Shown: positions 7,633-15,728 of the stretch, piece after piece
How the letters are laid out: the number at the start of each line of letters is the position of its first letter
Position numbering within the stretch: position 1 is the stretch's first letter
Assembly: GCF_014489615.1 (NCBI RefSeq)
Contig: NZ_CP060825.1
Span: forward strand, 4,164,501-4,228,500
Direction of reading: 5' to 3'
DNA: 64,000 bases
From: Streptomyces genisteinicus
Lineage (GTDB): Bacteria; Actinomycetota; Actinomycetes; Streptomycetales; Streptomycetaceae
The notes under the pieces: model-generated
Told to the model about the DNA's origin: nothing
The model's database searches: none
Seen by the model: only the letters and a program-made list of their open reading frames with translations
Program-made: the position numbers and the translations under genes

Positions 7633-9749
7633 CGCTCGTTCCCCCCGTTCGTCCGTCCCCGGCGTGTGCAGGCGCACTCCCGCAGCGGGCGCCCCGATCG
7701 GATGCTCTCCGCCCAGTGCTCGGCGGCGTCGGTCAGCACGGAGCCGTCGGCGACGTCGTCGCGCATCGCGTACAGCGCGCCGCGGGTGGCCGCCTCCAGC
7801 CCCGCCTCCGGTGTCTCCAGCCGGTCCTGCGCGAGCCAGGCGGCGTTCAGCAGCCGTTCCACCCGCCGCTCCGGTTCGTGGTGGCCGCCGGTGAAGGCGA
7901 GCCGGCGCCGCTCGTCGATGCCGGTGAAGACCGGTGCCGACGCGATCAGCAGGAGACTGTCCAGCCAGGCTGCCGTGTTCCTCAGGTACAGCGAGCCGTG
8001 GAGGTGGGCGACGGCGTTGCGGGTCAGCCCGATCGACAGCTCGTGGCGGTACTGGTGCGGCGAGGCCGGGGAGGCGCCGGCGTAGTGGCCGGCGAGCCGC
8101 TGGTGGCCCCGGATCCACGACGCGTGGTCGGCGTCCCGGTGCCAGAGCTCGTGCAGCAGCAGGATGCGCAGGCAGTGGTCGCCCACGAAGTGCTCGTCGC
8201 AGCGCGGCCAGCCGTCCGCGTCCAGCGCGTGCCGCAGCTCGCTCGTGGTGAGGGCGGCGGCGGGCGACAGCAGCAGCGCGGCGGCGTGCGCGTCGGCGGC
8301 CGGGGACACCAGGGTGAGCAGGTCGCCGGCCTCGCCCGGCACCAGCTCCCCGCGCAGCGTCTGCGCCACCGTCGGTCCGGTGGTCGTCCGCCGCGGTGTC
8401 GCGGGACGGTAGCCCAGCAGGGCGCGCAGGGTCAGCTCCGGCAGCGCGGGCCGCACGGCGCCGTCCTCGGGAGCCGCGTCGGCGAAGCTGTTCAGCTCCG
8501 CGACGGCGTCCGTCATCCGCGCCATCGCCAGCGGCCGTCCGCCGGTGAAGCGGTAGAGCGCGCGCGGCAGTCCGGGCGGCAGCTTCGCGTCCGGGTCCAC
8601 ATGGCTCAGCAGCCCGTCGGAGGTCTCGGGACCGGCCGGGGGCAGCGGCGGGAACGGCACCACGACCAGCGGGTGGCGGCACAGCTGGTCGCCGCGGGCG
8701 CCGGCCAGCCCGACCGCCGAGGTCAGCGACGGCAGCCGGTACCCGCCGGTGAGGACCGGCGGGTCCTCGCGCCGGAACGCGGCGAGGACGACCACCCGGT
8801 CCCGGTGCCCCCTGCCGCGGTACGTGAGGCAGTCGCGCACCAGGCGTTCGCCCGGTCCGTCGTGCGCGTTGTCGAGCAGCATCAGCGGCCGGCCGGTGCG
8901 CAGCAGCCACCCGCCCGTGGTGCGGTACGCCTCCTCCAGATCGGCGCGGAGCGCCTGCCCGAGGTGGTACTCGGCCCGCACCCGCTGGTCGCCGCCGTGC
9001 CGGAAGTGGCCGCCGAGCAGGGTCAGTCCGGCCGCCGCGTCGCCCTGCGCGCCGGGGTAGTCGCCGTACCAGTCGACCGCGCGGCGCCCGCCGCGCGGCA
9101 GGATGTCCCGCAGCAGGACCTCCACCGACACCTCGGTCGGCGTCCGGGGCGGCCGCATCACCGCGTACGCCGCCACGAGTCCGGCGGCCCAGTCCCGCGC
9201 CGCCTCGCCGGAGGCGCCGCGCACCGGCGAGACCGCCTCCAGCCGTCCCAGCTCGGCCGCGATGCGCTCGTCCTGGCCGGCGTCCCAGGCGCCGGAGGCC
9301 ACGGCCACCAGCCCGGCGAAGAGCCGCGGCAGATGGAGGGCGCCGGCCCGCGGGGGGCCGCTGCGGACGAAGTCGCCGCCCAGCCGGAGCAGGGCCTCGG
9401 TCACCAGGGAGCGGGAGGAGGGCGACTCCGCGGCGGCCGTGCGCAGGGCGTCGTCGGCGCAGTCGAGGTACGCGGTGGGGGTGGCCGTGCCGCACAGGTC
9501 GCGCAGCCTGAGCGCGTCGTGCGTCTTGCCGGTGCCGCGGCCCCCGACGACGGCCAGCACCGGCGGGGGGAGCGCCTTGCAGTAGGGGCGGTGCCGGCGT
9601 CCGTCCACCTCGATGCCGGTGAGGTGGGACGCCAGCTGCGCGAGTAAGCCGCTCCGCGCGGCCAGTTGATCCCTCAAGGACGACTCCCGGTCGGTCAAGT
9701 GGCGCCGGGCGGGCGGATGGTTGAACGGATCAAGGTTATTACCCGGCAC
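7629..9749 (-). CDS. Large P-loop ATPase, STAND-like
   Basis: A protein of up to 706 residues. A Walker A motif is present as GGRGTGKTH (residues 69-77) and a probable Walker B as LMLLDNAH (289-296). The rest is helical, Ala/Arg/Leu-rich sequence without an obvious second domain. The layout recalls AAA/STAND regulatory ATPases rather than an ABC subunit, since no ABC signature motif is seen. The longest start is GTG at 9749. A TTG at 9677 preceded by GGGAG six bases away is a credible shorter start that keeps the P-loop. The gene is coupled to the binding-protein gene downstream. The function is unknown. Confidence 0.7.
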   Translation of the reverse strand: MPGNNLDPFNHPPARRHLTDRESSLRDQLAARSGLLAQLASHLTGIEVDGRRHRPYCKALPPPVLAVVGGRGTGKTHDALRLRDLCGTATPTAYLDCADDALRTAAAESPSSRSLVTEALLRLGGDFVRSGPPRAGALHLPRLFAGLVAVASGAWDAGQDERIAAELGRLEAVSPVRGASGEAARDWAAGLVAAYAVMRPPRTPTEVSVEVLLRDILPRGGRRAVDWYGDYPGAQGDAAAGLTLLGGHFRHGGDQRVRAEYHLGQALRADLEEAYRTTGGWLLRTGRPLMLLDNAHDGPGERLVRDCLTYRGRGHRDRVVVLAAFRREDPPVLTGGYRLPSLTSAVGLAGARGDQLCRHPLVVVPFPPLPPAGPETSDGLLSHVDPDAKLPPGLPRALYRFTGGRPLAMARMTDAVAELNSFADAAPEDGAVRPALPELTLRALLGYRPATPRRTTTGPTVAQTLRGELVPGEAGDLLTLVSPAADAHAAALLLSPAAALTTSELRHALDADGWPRCDEHFVGDHCLRILLLHELWHRDADHASWIRGHQRLAGHYAGASPASPHQYRHELSIGLTRNAVAHLHGSLYLRNTAAWLDSLLLIASAPVFTGIDERRRLAFTGGHHEPERRVERLLNAAWLAQDRLETPEAGLEAATRGALYAMRDDVADGSVLTDAAEHWAESIRSGRPLRECACTRRGRTNGGNER

Positions 9750-9794
9750 TCGGCGCGGCGTAGCCGTCGGCGGGTGCCGTGTTCACTCCGTTAC

Positions 9795-9910
9795 GTGCGG
9801 TGCCGTGCGGTGCCGTGCGGTGCGTCGCCGAACCGTGCGCGGTGCGGTGTCGTGCGCGGTGCCCGTGCAGTGCAGTGCGGTGTGGTGCCGTGCGGTGCCG
9901 TGCCGTGCGG
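9795..9910. repeat. GTGCGGTGCC-type degenerate tandem repeat
   Basis: This stretch is built of GTGCGGTGCC and close variants (GTGCGGTGTC, GTGCAGTGCA, GTGGTGCCGT). It is an almost perfect 10-nt period at 9795-9824 that decays to the right. It lies just upstream of the ATPase gene (minus strand) and past the end of the PLDc_N gene. It has no unique spacers and no convincing protein in any frame. It may be slippage-prone DNA or an array of weak protein-binding sites. Confidence 0.8.
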
Positions 9911-9961
9911 GGCGGCCGCGGTGCGCCGCCCCGGCGTCCGGGAAGGCGTCCGGCCGCCGGC

Positions 9962-10321
9962 TCAGGAGCGGGGCTTGTCGCCGTCGTCGCCGTCGGCGGG
10001 GCCCTCGACGGCCTCCTCCGCCGGCTCCTCGCCGTCCCTGCGCCGCTCGCGCTCGTTCTCCTCGCGCAGCGACTTGAGGAACTCCGGGTTGTCGTCCGGC
10101 GCGACCCAGCCGCGCCGGGACGTCGCGCGTCCGGCGGTCGCGGCCCGCTTCTTGCCGACGATCAGCCAGGAGACCGAGCCGACCAGGGGGAAGAGCAGCA
10201 CGAGGATCGCCCACAGCGGCTTCGGGACGTGACGCACGTCCTTCTCGTCGGTGGTGATGCAGTCGATGAACGCGTAGATGCTCAGAGCCAGCGGCACCAG
10301 CACCATCAGCACCCGAAGCAT
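9962..10321 (-). CDS. PLDc_N domain membrane protein
   Basis: A 119-residue protein with two hydrophobic segments (about residues 2-20 and 35-58) and the pattern of the PLDc_N family (the N-terminal membrane module of cardiolipin synthase-like proteins). This includes the CITTDE stretch and PKPLWAILVLLFPLVGSVSW, ending in WLIVGKKR. No phospholipase catalytic domain is attached. The C-terminal 50 residues are charged and probably cytoplasmic. It is divergent from the UbiD-type gene, with about 86 bases between them. Its role is unknown. Confidence 0.82.
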   Translation of the reverse strand: MLRVLMVLVPLALSIYAFIDCITTDEKDVRHVPKPLWAILVLLFPLVGSVSWLIVGKKRAATAGRATSRRGWVAPDDNPEFLKSLREENERERRRDGEEPAEEAVEGPADGDDGDKPRS

Positions 10322-10394
10322 GGCCGCCCCCTTGCGCGAAAGAGCTCGGGGCCGAACCGCGGCCCCCGTGACAGTCCCAGAGTAGTGCGTACCG

Positions 10395-10400
10395 GATACT
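10395..10400 (+). promoter_or_regulatory. Possible -10 element for a leaderless ubiD-type mRNA
   Basis: GATACT ends seven bases before the ATG at 10408, and no ribosome binding site is visible between. If used, transcription would begin at or next to the start codon. No good -35 is seen. This is a weak, position-based assignment. Confidence 0.3.
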
Positions 10401-10407
10401 GGACCGC

Positions 10408-11859
10408 ATGGCTTACGACGATCTTCGCTCCCTGCTCCGGGCGCTGGAGCGCGAGGGAGACCTCAAGCGCATCAAGGCCGAGGTCGATCCGCACCTGGAG
10501 GTCGGGGAGATCGTCGACCGGGTGAACAAGGCCGGCGGCCCCGCGCTCCTCTTCGAGAACGTGCGCGGCTCGGCGATGCCCCTGGCGATGAACGTGTTCG
10601 GCACCGACCGCCGCCTGCTGAAGTCGCTCGGGCTGAAGTCCTACGCCGACATCAGCGACAAGATCGGCGGCCTGCTCAGGCCGGAGCTCCCGCACGGCTT
10701 CGTCGGCGTGCGCGAGGCCTTCGGCAAGCTGGGCTCGATGGTCCACGTGCCGCCGAAGAAGGTGAAGGACGCGCCCGTGCAGGAGGTCGTCCTCCAGGGC
10801 GACGACGTCGACCTCGACGCGCTGCCCGCCCTCTTCACCTGGCCGAAGGACGGCGGCTCGTTCTTCAACCTCGGGCTGACGCACACGAAGGACCCGGAGA
10901 CGGGCATCCGCAACCTCGGCCTCTACCGGCTCCAGCGCCACGACCGGCGCACCATCGGCATGCACTGGCAGATCCACAAGGACAGCCGCAACCACTACGC
11001 GGTCGCCGCCCGGCGCGGCGAGCGGCTGCCGGTCGCCATCGCCTTCGGCTGCCCGCCGGCCGTGACGTACGCCTCGACCGCGCCGCTGCCCGGTGACATC
11101 GACGAGTACCTGTTCGCCGGGTTCGTCGCCGGCAAGCGGATCGAGATGGTCGACTGCAAGACCGTCCCGCTCCAGGTGCCGGCCAACGCCGAGGTGGTGC
11201 TGGAGGGCTGGCTGGAACCCGGCGAGATGCTGCCCGAGGGCCCGTTCGGCGACCACACCGGCTTCTACACGCCGCAGGAGCCGTTCCCGGCGCTGACGAT
11301 CGACTGCGTGACCATGCGCAAGCGGCCGGTGCTCCAGTCGATCGTGGTCGGCCGCCCGCCGACCGAGGACGGCCCGCTGGGCCGGGCCACGGAGCGTTTC
11401 TTCCTGCCGCTGCTCAAGATCATCGTCCCGGACATCGTGGACTACCACCTGCCCGAGTCGGGCGGCTTCCACAACTGCGCGATCGTCTCGATCGACAAGA
11501 AGTACCCCAAGCACGCCCAGAAGGTGATGCACGCGATCTGGGGCGCGCACATGATGTCGCTGACCAAGCTGATCGTGGTCGTCGACGCCGACTGCGACGT
11601 CCACGACCTCCACGAGGTGTCCTGGCGGGCCCTCGGCAACACCGACTACGCACGGGACCTCACCGTCGTCGAGGGGCCGGTCGACCATCTGGACCACGCC
11701 TCCTACCAGCAGTTCTGGGGCGGCAAGGCGGGCATCGACGCGACCCGCAAACTCCCCGAGGAGGGGTACACCCGGGACGGCGGCTGGCCCGAGATGGTCG
11801 AGTCCGACCCGGCGACGGCCGCCCTGGTCGACCGCCGGTGGAAGGAGTACGGCCTGTGA
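10408..11859 (+). CDS. Menaquinone biosynthesis decarboxylase, UbiD family
   Basis: A 483-residue UbiD-family protein of the kind known as the SCO4490 family (menaquinone biosynthesis decarboxylase). It is expected to use prenylated FMN, made by the UbiX-type protein encoded at 14214, to decarboxylate the prenylated dihydroxynaphthoate late in the futalosine route. Family features are visible: an N-terminal FENVRGS segment, GMHWQIHKDS, and an EGPFGDHTGFYTPQEPFP motif (about residues 275-292). It overlaps the next gene by GTGA, and that gene overlaps mqnP, forming a three-gene unit. Some authors call this function MqnL. Confidence 0.93.
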   Translation: MAYDDLRSLLRALEREGDLKRIKAEVDPHLEVGEIVDRVNKAGGPALLFENVRGSAMPLAMNVFGTDRRLLKSLGLKSYADISDKIGGLLRPELPHGFVGVREAFGKLGSMVHVPPKKVKDAPVQEVVLQGDDVDLDALPALFTWPKDGGSFFNLGLTHTKDPETGIRNLGLYRLQRHDRRTIGMHWQIHKDSRNHYAVAARRGERLPVAIAFGCPPAVTYASTAPLPGDIDEYLFAGFVAGKRIEMVDCKTVPLQVPANAEVVLEGWLEPGEMLPEGPFGDHTGFYTPQEPFPALTIDCVTMRKRPVLQSIVVGRPPTEDGPLGRATERFFLPLLKIIVPDIVDYHLPESGGFHNCAIVSIDKKYPKHAQKVMHAIWGAHMMSLTKLIVVVDADCDVHDLHEVSWRALGNTDYARDLTVVEGPVDHLDHASYQQFWGGKAGIDATRKLPEEGYTRDGGWPEMVESDPATAALVDRRWKEYGL

Positions 11860-12323
11860 GCCCCGCCCTGGAGGGCCCCTCGCTGTTCATCGGCGGCGAG
11901 AGCGACTACGTGGCCCTGGTCCGCCCCGAGCTCGACCCCGCCGACCCCGGCGTGCGGCTCGCCGCCGAGCAGGCGGGCGTGGCGCCCGAGGAGTTCGCCG
12001 GGTCCGGTGACACCTGGGCCGTCCTGGTGGAGAGCGGCGGGGAGGGCGACGGGTTCGAGCTCCCCGGAGTGCGCGACACGGAGCCCGCGGGCTTCGCGGA
12101 GCGCCTGCGGGAGGCGCTGGCCGGGCCGCCCGGGCCGTTCGAGGTGGACGGCGGAGCCGTGCTGCGGCTGGAGGCCCGTCCGGCCGGGGAGGGCGTCTGC
12201 GCCGTCACGGCGCACGTCACCCCGCCGGGCGACGACGCCGTGCCGCTGACGGTGGAGACGGGACCGCTGTCCGTCGCCGGACTGCTGGCCGACGTCGACG
12301 CGTTCCTCGGGAGCCTCGCATGA
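11856..12323 (+). CDS. Conserved-looking hypothetical protein in the menaquinone operon
   Basis: A 155-residue acidic, soluble protein that I do not recognise. It has no signal peptide, membrane segment or known motif. It starts at GTG 11856, overlapping the UbiD stop (GTGA), and ends overlapping the mqnP start (ATGA), so it is translationally coupled on both sides. Codon usage matches its neighbours. The position between a decarboxylase and a prenyltransferase of the same pathway suggests an accessory or assembly role in menaquinone synthesis, but that is inference only. Confidence 0.75.
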   Translation: MSPALEGPSLFIGGESDYVALVRPELDPADPGVRLAAEQAGVAPEEFAGSGDTWAVLVESGGEGDGFELPGVRDTEPAGFAERLREALAGPPGPFEVDGGAVLRLEARPAGEGVCAVTAHVTPPGDDAVPLTVETGPLSVAGLLADVDAFLGSLA

Positions 12324-13243
12324 TGGCGGCCACCGACGGGGTCGTGGGCCCCGGCCCGGCACCGCGGCAGGCCGGGCGGGTCAAGGCCTTCCTGCGCCTG
12401 GTGATGATCGAGCACTCGGTCTTCGCGCTGCCCTTCGCCTACATCGCCGCGCTCACCGCGATGTTCTTCGCGGACGGCACCGTCCACTGGGCCGAGCTGC
12501 TCCTCGTGACCGTGGCCATGGTCGGCCTGCGCACCTTCGCCATGGCGTGCAACCGGATCATCGACCGCGAGATCGACGCGCGGAACCCGCGCACCGCCTC
12601 CCGGGAGCTGGTCACCGGCGCGGTGTCGGTCCGCTCCGCGTGGACGGGCGCGCTGATCGCCCTGGTGGTCTTCCTCGGGGCCGCGGCGCTGCTCAACCCG
12701 CTGTGCCTGGCGCTGGCGCCGGTCGCGGTGGTGCCGATGGTCGTCTATCCGTACGGCAAGCGGTTCACCGACTACCCGCACGCCATCCTGGGGCTCGCCC
12801 AGGCGATGGGGCCGGTCGGCGCGTGGATCGCGGTCACCGGCTCCTGGTCGTGGGACGCGGTGATCCTCGGGCTCGCGGTCGGGGTGTGGATCGGCGGCTT
12901 CGACCTGATCTTCGCCTGCCAGGACGTCCAGGCGGACCGCGCGCACGGCGTCCGCTCGGTCCCGGCCCGCTTCGGCATCCCGGCCGCCCTGTACGGCGCC
13001 CGCGCCTGCCATGTCGTGACGATGGGGCTCTTCGTCTGGTACGCGGTGGCCACGGACGCGGGCGCGTTCCTGTGGGCCGGTCTCGCGGTGGTGGCGGCGG
13101 CCTTCGCCTACGAGCACTCGATCGTGCGGCCGCACGACCTGTCGCGCCTGAACCGGGCGTTCTTCACGGTCAACGGCTTCATCGGCATCGCCCTGTTCGT
13201 GTGCGCGCTGCTCGATCTGGTGGTGCGGGGGCTGGCCGTCTGA
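12320..13243 (+). CDS. mqnP: Menaquinone biosynthesis prenyltransferase MqnP (UbiA family)
   Basis: A 307-residue integral membrane prenyltransferase of the UbiA superfamily with about eight to nine membrane segments. The first Asp-rich motif is NRIIDREID (residues 78-86), and the second region is near DVQADRAHG (about 202-210). It attaches the polyprenyl chain to 1,4-dihydroxy-6-naphthoate in the futalosine menaquinone pathway. The identity is supported by the coupled UbiD-type gene upstream and by the nearby UbiX, MqnE, MqnA and MqnC genes. The start ATG at 12320 overlaps the preceding stop. Confidence 0.93.
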   Translation: MMAATDGVVGPGPAPRQAGRVKAFLRLVMIEHSVFALPFAYIAALTAMFFADGTVHWAELLLVTVAMVGLRTFAMACNRIIDREIDARNPRTASRELVTGAVSVRSAWTGALIALVVFLGAAALLNPLCLALAPVAVVPMVVYPYGKRFTDYPHAILGLAQAMGPVGAWIAVTGSWSWDAVILGLAVGVWIGGFDLIFACQDVQADRAHGVRSVPARFGIPAALYGARACHVVTMGLFVWYAVATDAGAFLWAGLAVVAAAFAYEHSIVRPHDLSRLNRAFFTVNGFIGIALFVCALLDLVVRGLAV

Positions 13244-13371
13244 CGGTCGCCCGGTCGGCTGGTCGTACGGGGCGTCCGCCCCGGCCGGTCGTCCGGGGTG
13301 CCGGCCGCCGCCCCCGTGCGGACGGCAGGTCCGTCGGGTCCGGCAGGTCCGCCGGGTCCGCCGGGTGTCCG

Positions 13372-13989
13372 TCAGACCGGCAGGCGCGGTGTCCGCGGTG
13401 TGCGGCCCCGGACGCGGAAGACGAAGGCCGCGGCGACGCCCGCCGCCAGTCCGAACAGATGGCCCTGCCAGCTGACCCCGGTCGCGGTAGGCGCCAGGCC
13501 GGCGAGGACCGAGCCGCCCCAGACCGCGGCGACGAGGACGCCCACCACCACGTCGAGGGCCCTGCGCTCCACGAAGCCGCGCACGAGCAGATAGCCGAAC
13601 AGGCCGAAGACCAGGCCGGAGGCGCCCGCGGTGTTCGTCCCGGAGGGGGAGAGGAGCCAGACGCCCAGCCCGCCGGCGACGACGATCAGCGCCGCCACCG
13701 CGAGGAAGCGGCGTATGCCGCCGAGCGCGGCGAGGAAGCCGAGCACCAGCAGCGGGAGGGTGTTCGACGCGACATGGCCGAAGCCGAAGTGGAGGAAGGC
13801 CGAGGGCACCACGTCGAGCAGCTCGGCGGGCTCGCGGGGCTGCACGCCGTAGGCGTCCAGGGCGTGGCCGCTGACGGTGTCGACGGCTTCGAGCACCCAC
13901 AGCAGCGCGATCCAGGCGCACATCAGCAGGGCGGCGGCCCGGACGCGCCCGGTGCCGCCCGTGGTCCCCGCCGGCTGTGCGTCCGTCAT
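13372..13989 (-). CDS. Rhomboid family intramembrane serine protease
   Basis: A 205-residue membrane protein with about six transmembrane segments and rhomboid hallmarks. These are HFGFGHVASN (residues 67-76, the conserved H-x4-H-x3-N helix), the nucleophile motif GASG with Ser124, and the catalytic histidine in WQGHLFG (His177). All active-site residues are present, so it should be active. The substrate is unknown. It is convergent with mqnP and divergent from the UbiX gene, so it is probably its own transcription unit. Confidence 0.92.
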   Translation of the reverse strand: MTDAQPAGTTGGTGRVRAAALLMCAWIALLWVLEAVDTVSGHALDAYGVQPREPAELLDVVPSAFLHFGFGHVASNTLPLLVLGFLAALGGIRRFLAVAALIVVAGGLGVWLLSPSGTNTAGASGLVFGLFGYLLVRGFVERRALDVVVGVLVAAVWGGSVLAGLAPTATGVSWQGHLFGLAAGVAAAFVFRVRGRTPRTPRLPV

Positions 13990-14200
13990 GTCGCCCCCTT
14001 CCGTCCGAGCGTGTGTGCGACACCCCGGGAACGCGCGGCGCCTCCCACGGGTTCCGGAGCCCGAGCCGGGTCCGGGCGGGCGGGGGCCGGAGCGTGGTCC
14101 GGGCGGAGGCGGGCGGAGGCGGGCGGAAGGGGACGGGGGCGGGCGGCGGCGGACGGGGCGGGGTCCCGGTGGGCCCGGCGGCCGTGTCCGGGCCGCCGGA

Positions 14201-14206
14201 TAGGCT
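14201..14206 (+). promoter_or_regulatory. -10 element for ubiX-type gene, possibly leaderless
   Basis: TAGGCT matches the actinomycete TANNNT -10 consensus and ends seven bases before the GTG at 14214. No Shine-Dalgarno sequence intervenes, so the transcript may start at the initiation codon. Confidence 0.45.
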
Positions 14207-14213
14207 CACGGGT

Positions 14214-14891
14214 GTGGAGCCGCAGGAAGTGAAGAGTCGCCGGCCGTGGGTCGTGGGGGTGTCGGGCGCCTCGGGGACGCCGTACGCCGCCGCGGTGCTG
14301 CGGGCCCTGCTCGCCGCGGGCGAGAGCGTGGACCTGGTGGTGAGCCGGGCGTCCCGGCTGACGCTGCTGGACGAGACCGGGATCGCGTACCGCGACGCGC
14401 ACTGGCGGGACGACCTGCGCCAGTGGCTGGCGCGTGGCGCGGACGGGAAGCCGGACACCTTCGAGGTGGACGTGACGGACGTGCGGCACTGGGCGGCCGG
14501 CGATCTCGCGGCCGGTCCGTCGTCGGGGTCGTACCCGGTCAAGGGGATGCTGATCGTGCCCGCGTCCACCGCCTGTGTGGCGGGGGTGGCGCTCGGGCTG
14601 TCGAAGGACCTGCTGCAGCGTGCGGCGAGCGTGACGCTCAAGGAGCGGCGCCCGCTGGTGGTCGCGGTGCGGGAGACCCCGTTGAACGGGCAGACGCTGA
14701 GGCATCTGGTGTCGCTGGACGAGGCGGGCGCCGTGGTGCTGCCCGCCTCTCCGGCGTTCTACGCGGGGGCGACGCACATCCAGGACCTGGTCGACTTCGT
14801 CGCCGGGCGGGTGCTCGACGCGGCAGGGGTGCCGCACCGGCTGTACCGCCGCTGGGAAGGGGAGCTCGGCGGGGGCTCCGCGGATGGTTAG
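14214..14891 (+). CDS. ubiX: UbiX family flavin prenyltransferase
   Basis: A 225-residue flavoprotein of the UbiX/Pad1 family. It joins dimethylallyl (mono)phosphate to FMN to make the prenyl-FMN cofactor needed by UbiD-type decarboxylases such as the one at 10408. The flavin-binding N-terminus GVSGASG (residues 15-21) is clear, and the C-terminal FYAGATHIQDLVDFV segment fits the family. The start is GTG 14214. Longer in-frame starts translate into Gly/Arg-rich non-family sequence. The gene end overlaps the convergent 48-aa mini-gene. It probably corresponds to the function named MqnM. Confidence 0.92.
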   Translation: MEPQEVKSRRPWVVGVSGASGTPYAAAVLRALLAAGESVDLVVSRASRLTLLDETGIAYRDAHWRDDLRQWLARGADGKPDTFEVDVTDVRHWAAGDLAAGPSSGSYPVKGMLIVPASTACVAGVALGLSKDLLQRAASVTLKERRPLVVAVRETPLNGQTLRHLVSLDEAGAVVLPASPAFYAGATHIQDLVDFVAGRVLDAAGVPHRLYRRWEGELGGGSADG

Positions 14892-15034
14892 CGCTTCTTG
14901 CCGGCGCGCGGGGCACGGGTGCGGTCGACCCGGTGGGCGGCGGCGGGCTGGTGGGCACGCGAGCGGCTGGCCAGCTCCTGCAGCTGTCGCATGTGGGCGT
15001 AGGCCATCTCGATCGTGTACACGGTGAGTGTCAT
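14888..15034 (-). CDS. 48-aa small basic protein
   Basis: A short open frame that encodes a 48-residue protein beginning MTLTVYTIEMAYAHMRQLQE and ending in an Arg/Lys-rich tail (RAPRAGKKR). The N-terminal half looks like an amphipathic helix and the tail could bind nucleic acid. An AGGAG lies directly against the ATG, so the real start may be a downstream GTG or ATG. Its stop overlaps the stop of ubiX. It is divergent from the Lrp gene. It is credible as a real gene because the composition is protein-like (GC-rich third positions) and the SD is strong, but I do not know its function. Confidence 0.55.
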   Translation of the reverse strand: MTLTVYTIEMAYAHMRQLQELASRSRAHQPAAAHRVDRTRAPRAGKKR

Positions 15035-15043
15035 CTCCTGTAT

Positions 15044-15055
15044 GGATCGCGATCC
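15044..15055. promoter_or_regulatory. 12-bp palindrome in lrp/mini-gene divergent region
   Basis: GGATCGCGATCC is a perfect 12-bp palindrome located between the divergent 48-aa gene and the Lrp-type regulator gene, just upstream of the mini-gene start. It could be an operator, perhaps for autoregulation by the Lrp-type protein. The evidence is symmetry and position only. Confidence 0.4.
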
Positions 15056-15165
15056 TTGTGGGATCAGCAGTGATCGTTTGAATGAATCGCAGGGTGTCGT
15101 CCCTGCATGCCTTAGATTCTACACGTAAACTTGCGGTATCGCTGAATAATGGAAGGCTCAGGCAT

Positions 15166-15621
15166 ATGGACGCCGTGGACAGGCAGCTCATCCAGGCCCT
15201 GCGCGAGAACGGCAGGGCTTCGTACGCCGAGCTCGGCCGCCTCGTGGGGCTCTCCGGCCCCTCCGTGACCGACCGCATCAACCGCCTGGAGGCGGCGGGC
15301 GTCATCACCGGCTACCGCGCCACCGTCGACGCGGCCTCGCTCGGTCTCGGCGTCACGGCGCTGATCGGCATCTCGCTCTCCGACGCCGCCGACCACGAGG
15401 ACGTCGCCCGCCGGCTGCGGGACCTGGCCGAGATCGAGGACTGCTGGTTCATCGCCGGCGACGACTCGTACATGCTCAAGGTGCGCGTCAGCGACGTGGA
15501 CGGACTGGAGAAGACCATCCGGCGCCTCTCCGGAACCCGGGGCGTCTCCCGCACCCGCACCACCATCGTGCTCTCCACCAAGTGGGAGAACCGCGTCGGC
15601 GAGCTGCCCGAGGAGTCCTGA
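15166..15621 (+). CDS. Lrp/AsnC family transcriptional regulator
   Basis: A 151-residue protein with an N-terminal winged helix-turn-helix (about residues 3-60, YAELGRLVGLSGPSVTDRIN) and a C-terminal RAM/AsnC effector domain (about 65-145). Proteins of this family sense amino acids or related small molecules and act as dimers or octamers. It sits 107 bases upstream of mqnE on the same strand, so it may govern mqnE or the divergent mini-gene. The start ATG at 15166 follows GGAAGG by nine bases. Confidence 0.92.
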   Translation: MDAVDRQLIQALRENGRASYAELGRLVGLSGPSVTDRINRLEAAGVITGYRATVDAASLGLGVTALIGISLSDAADHEDVARRLRDLAEIEDCWFIAGDDSYMLKVRVSDVDGLEKTIRRLSGTRGVSRTRTTIVLSTKWENRVGELPEES

Positions 15622-15728
15622 CGACCCGCCCGCCCGCCGTACCGCCCCGCCCGTGAAGCGTCGCCGAGGCGGGGGAGTACGGTGGGCGGAGCCTGTTCTA
15701 CGTGGAGAAATTGGGAGGCGGCCGTCAT

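Noticed and set aside
9795..9910. CRISPR array
   Set aside because: The repeat is a simple 10-nt period with no unique spacers and no cas genes nearby.
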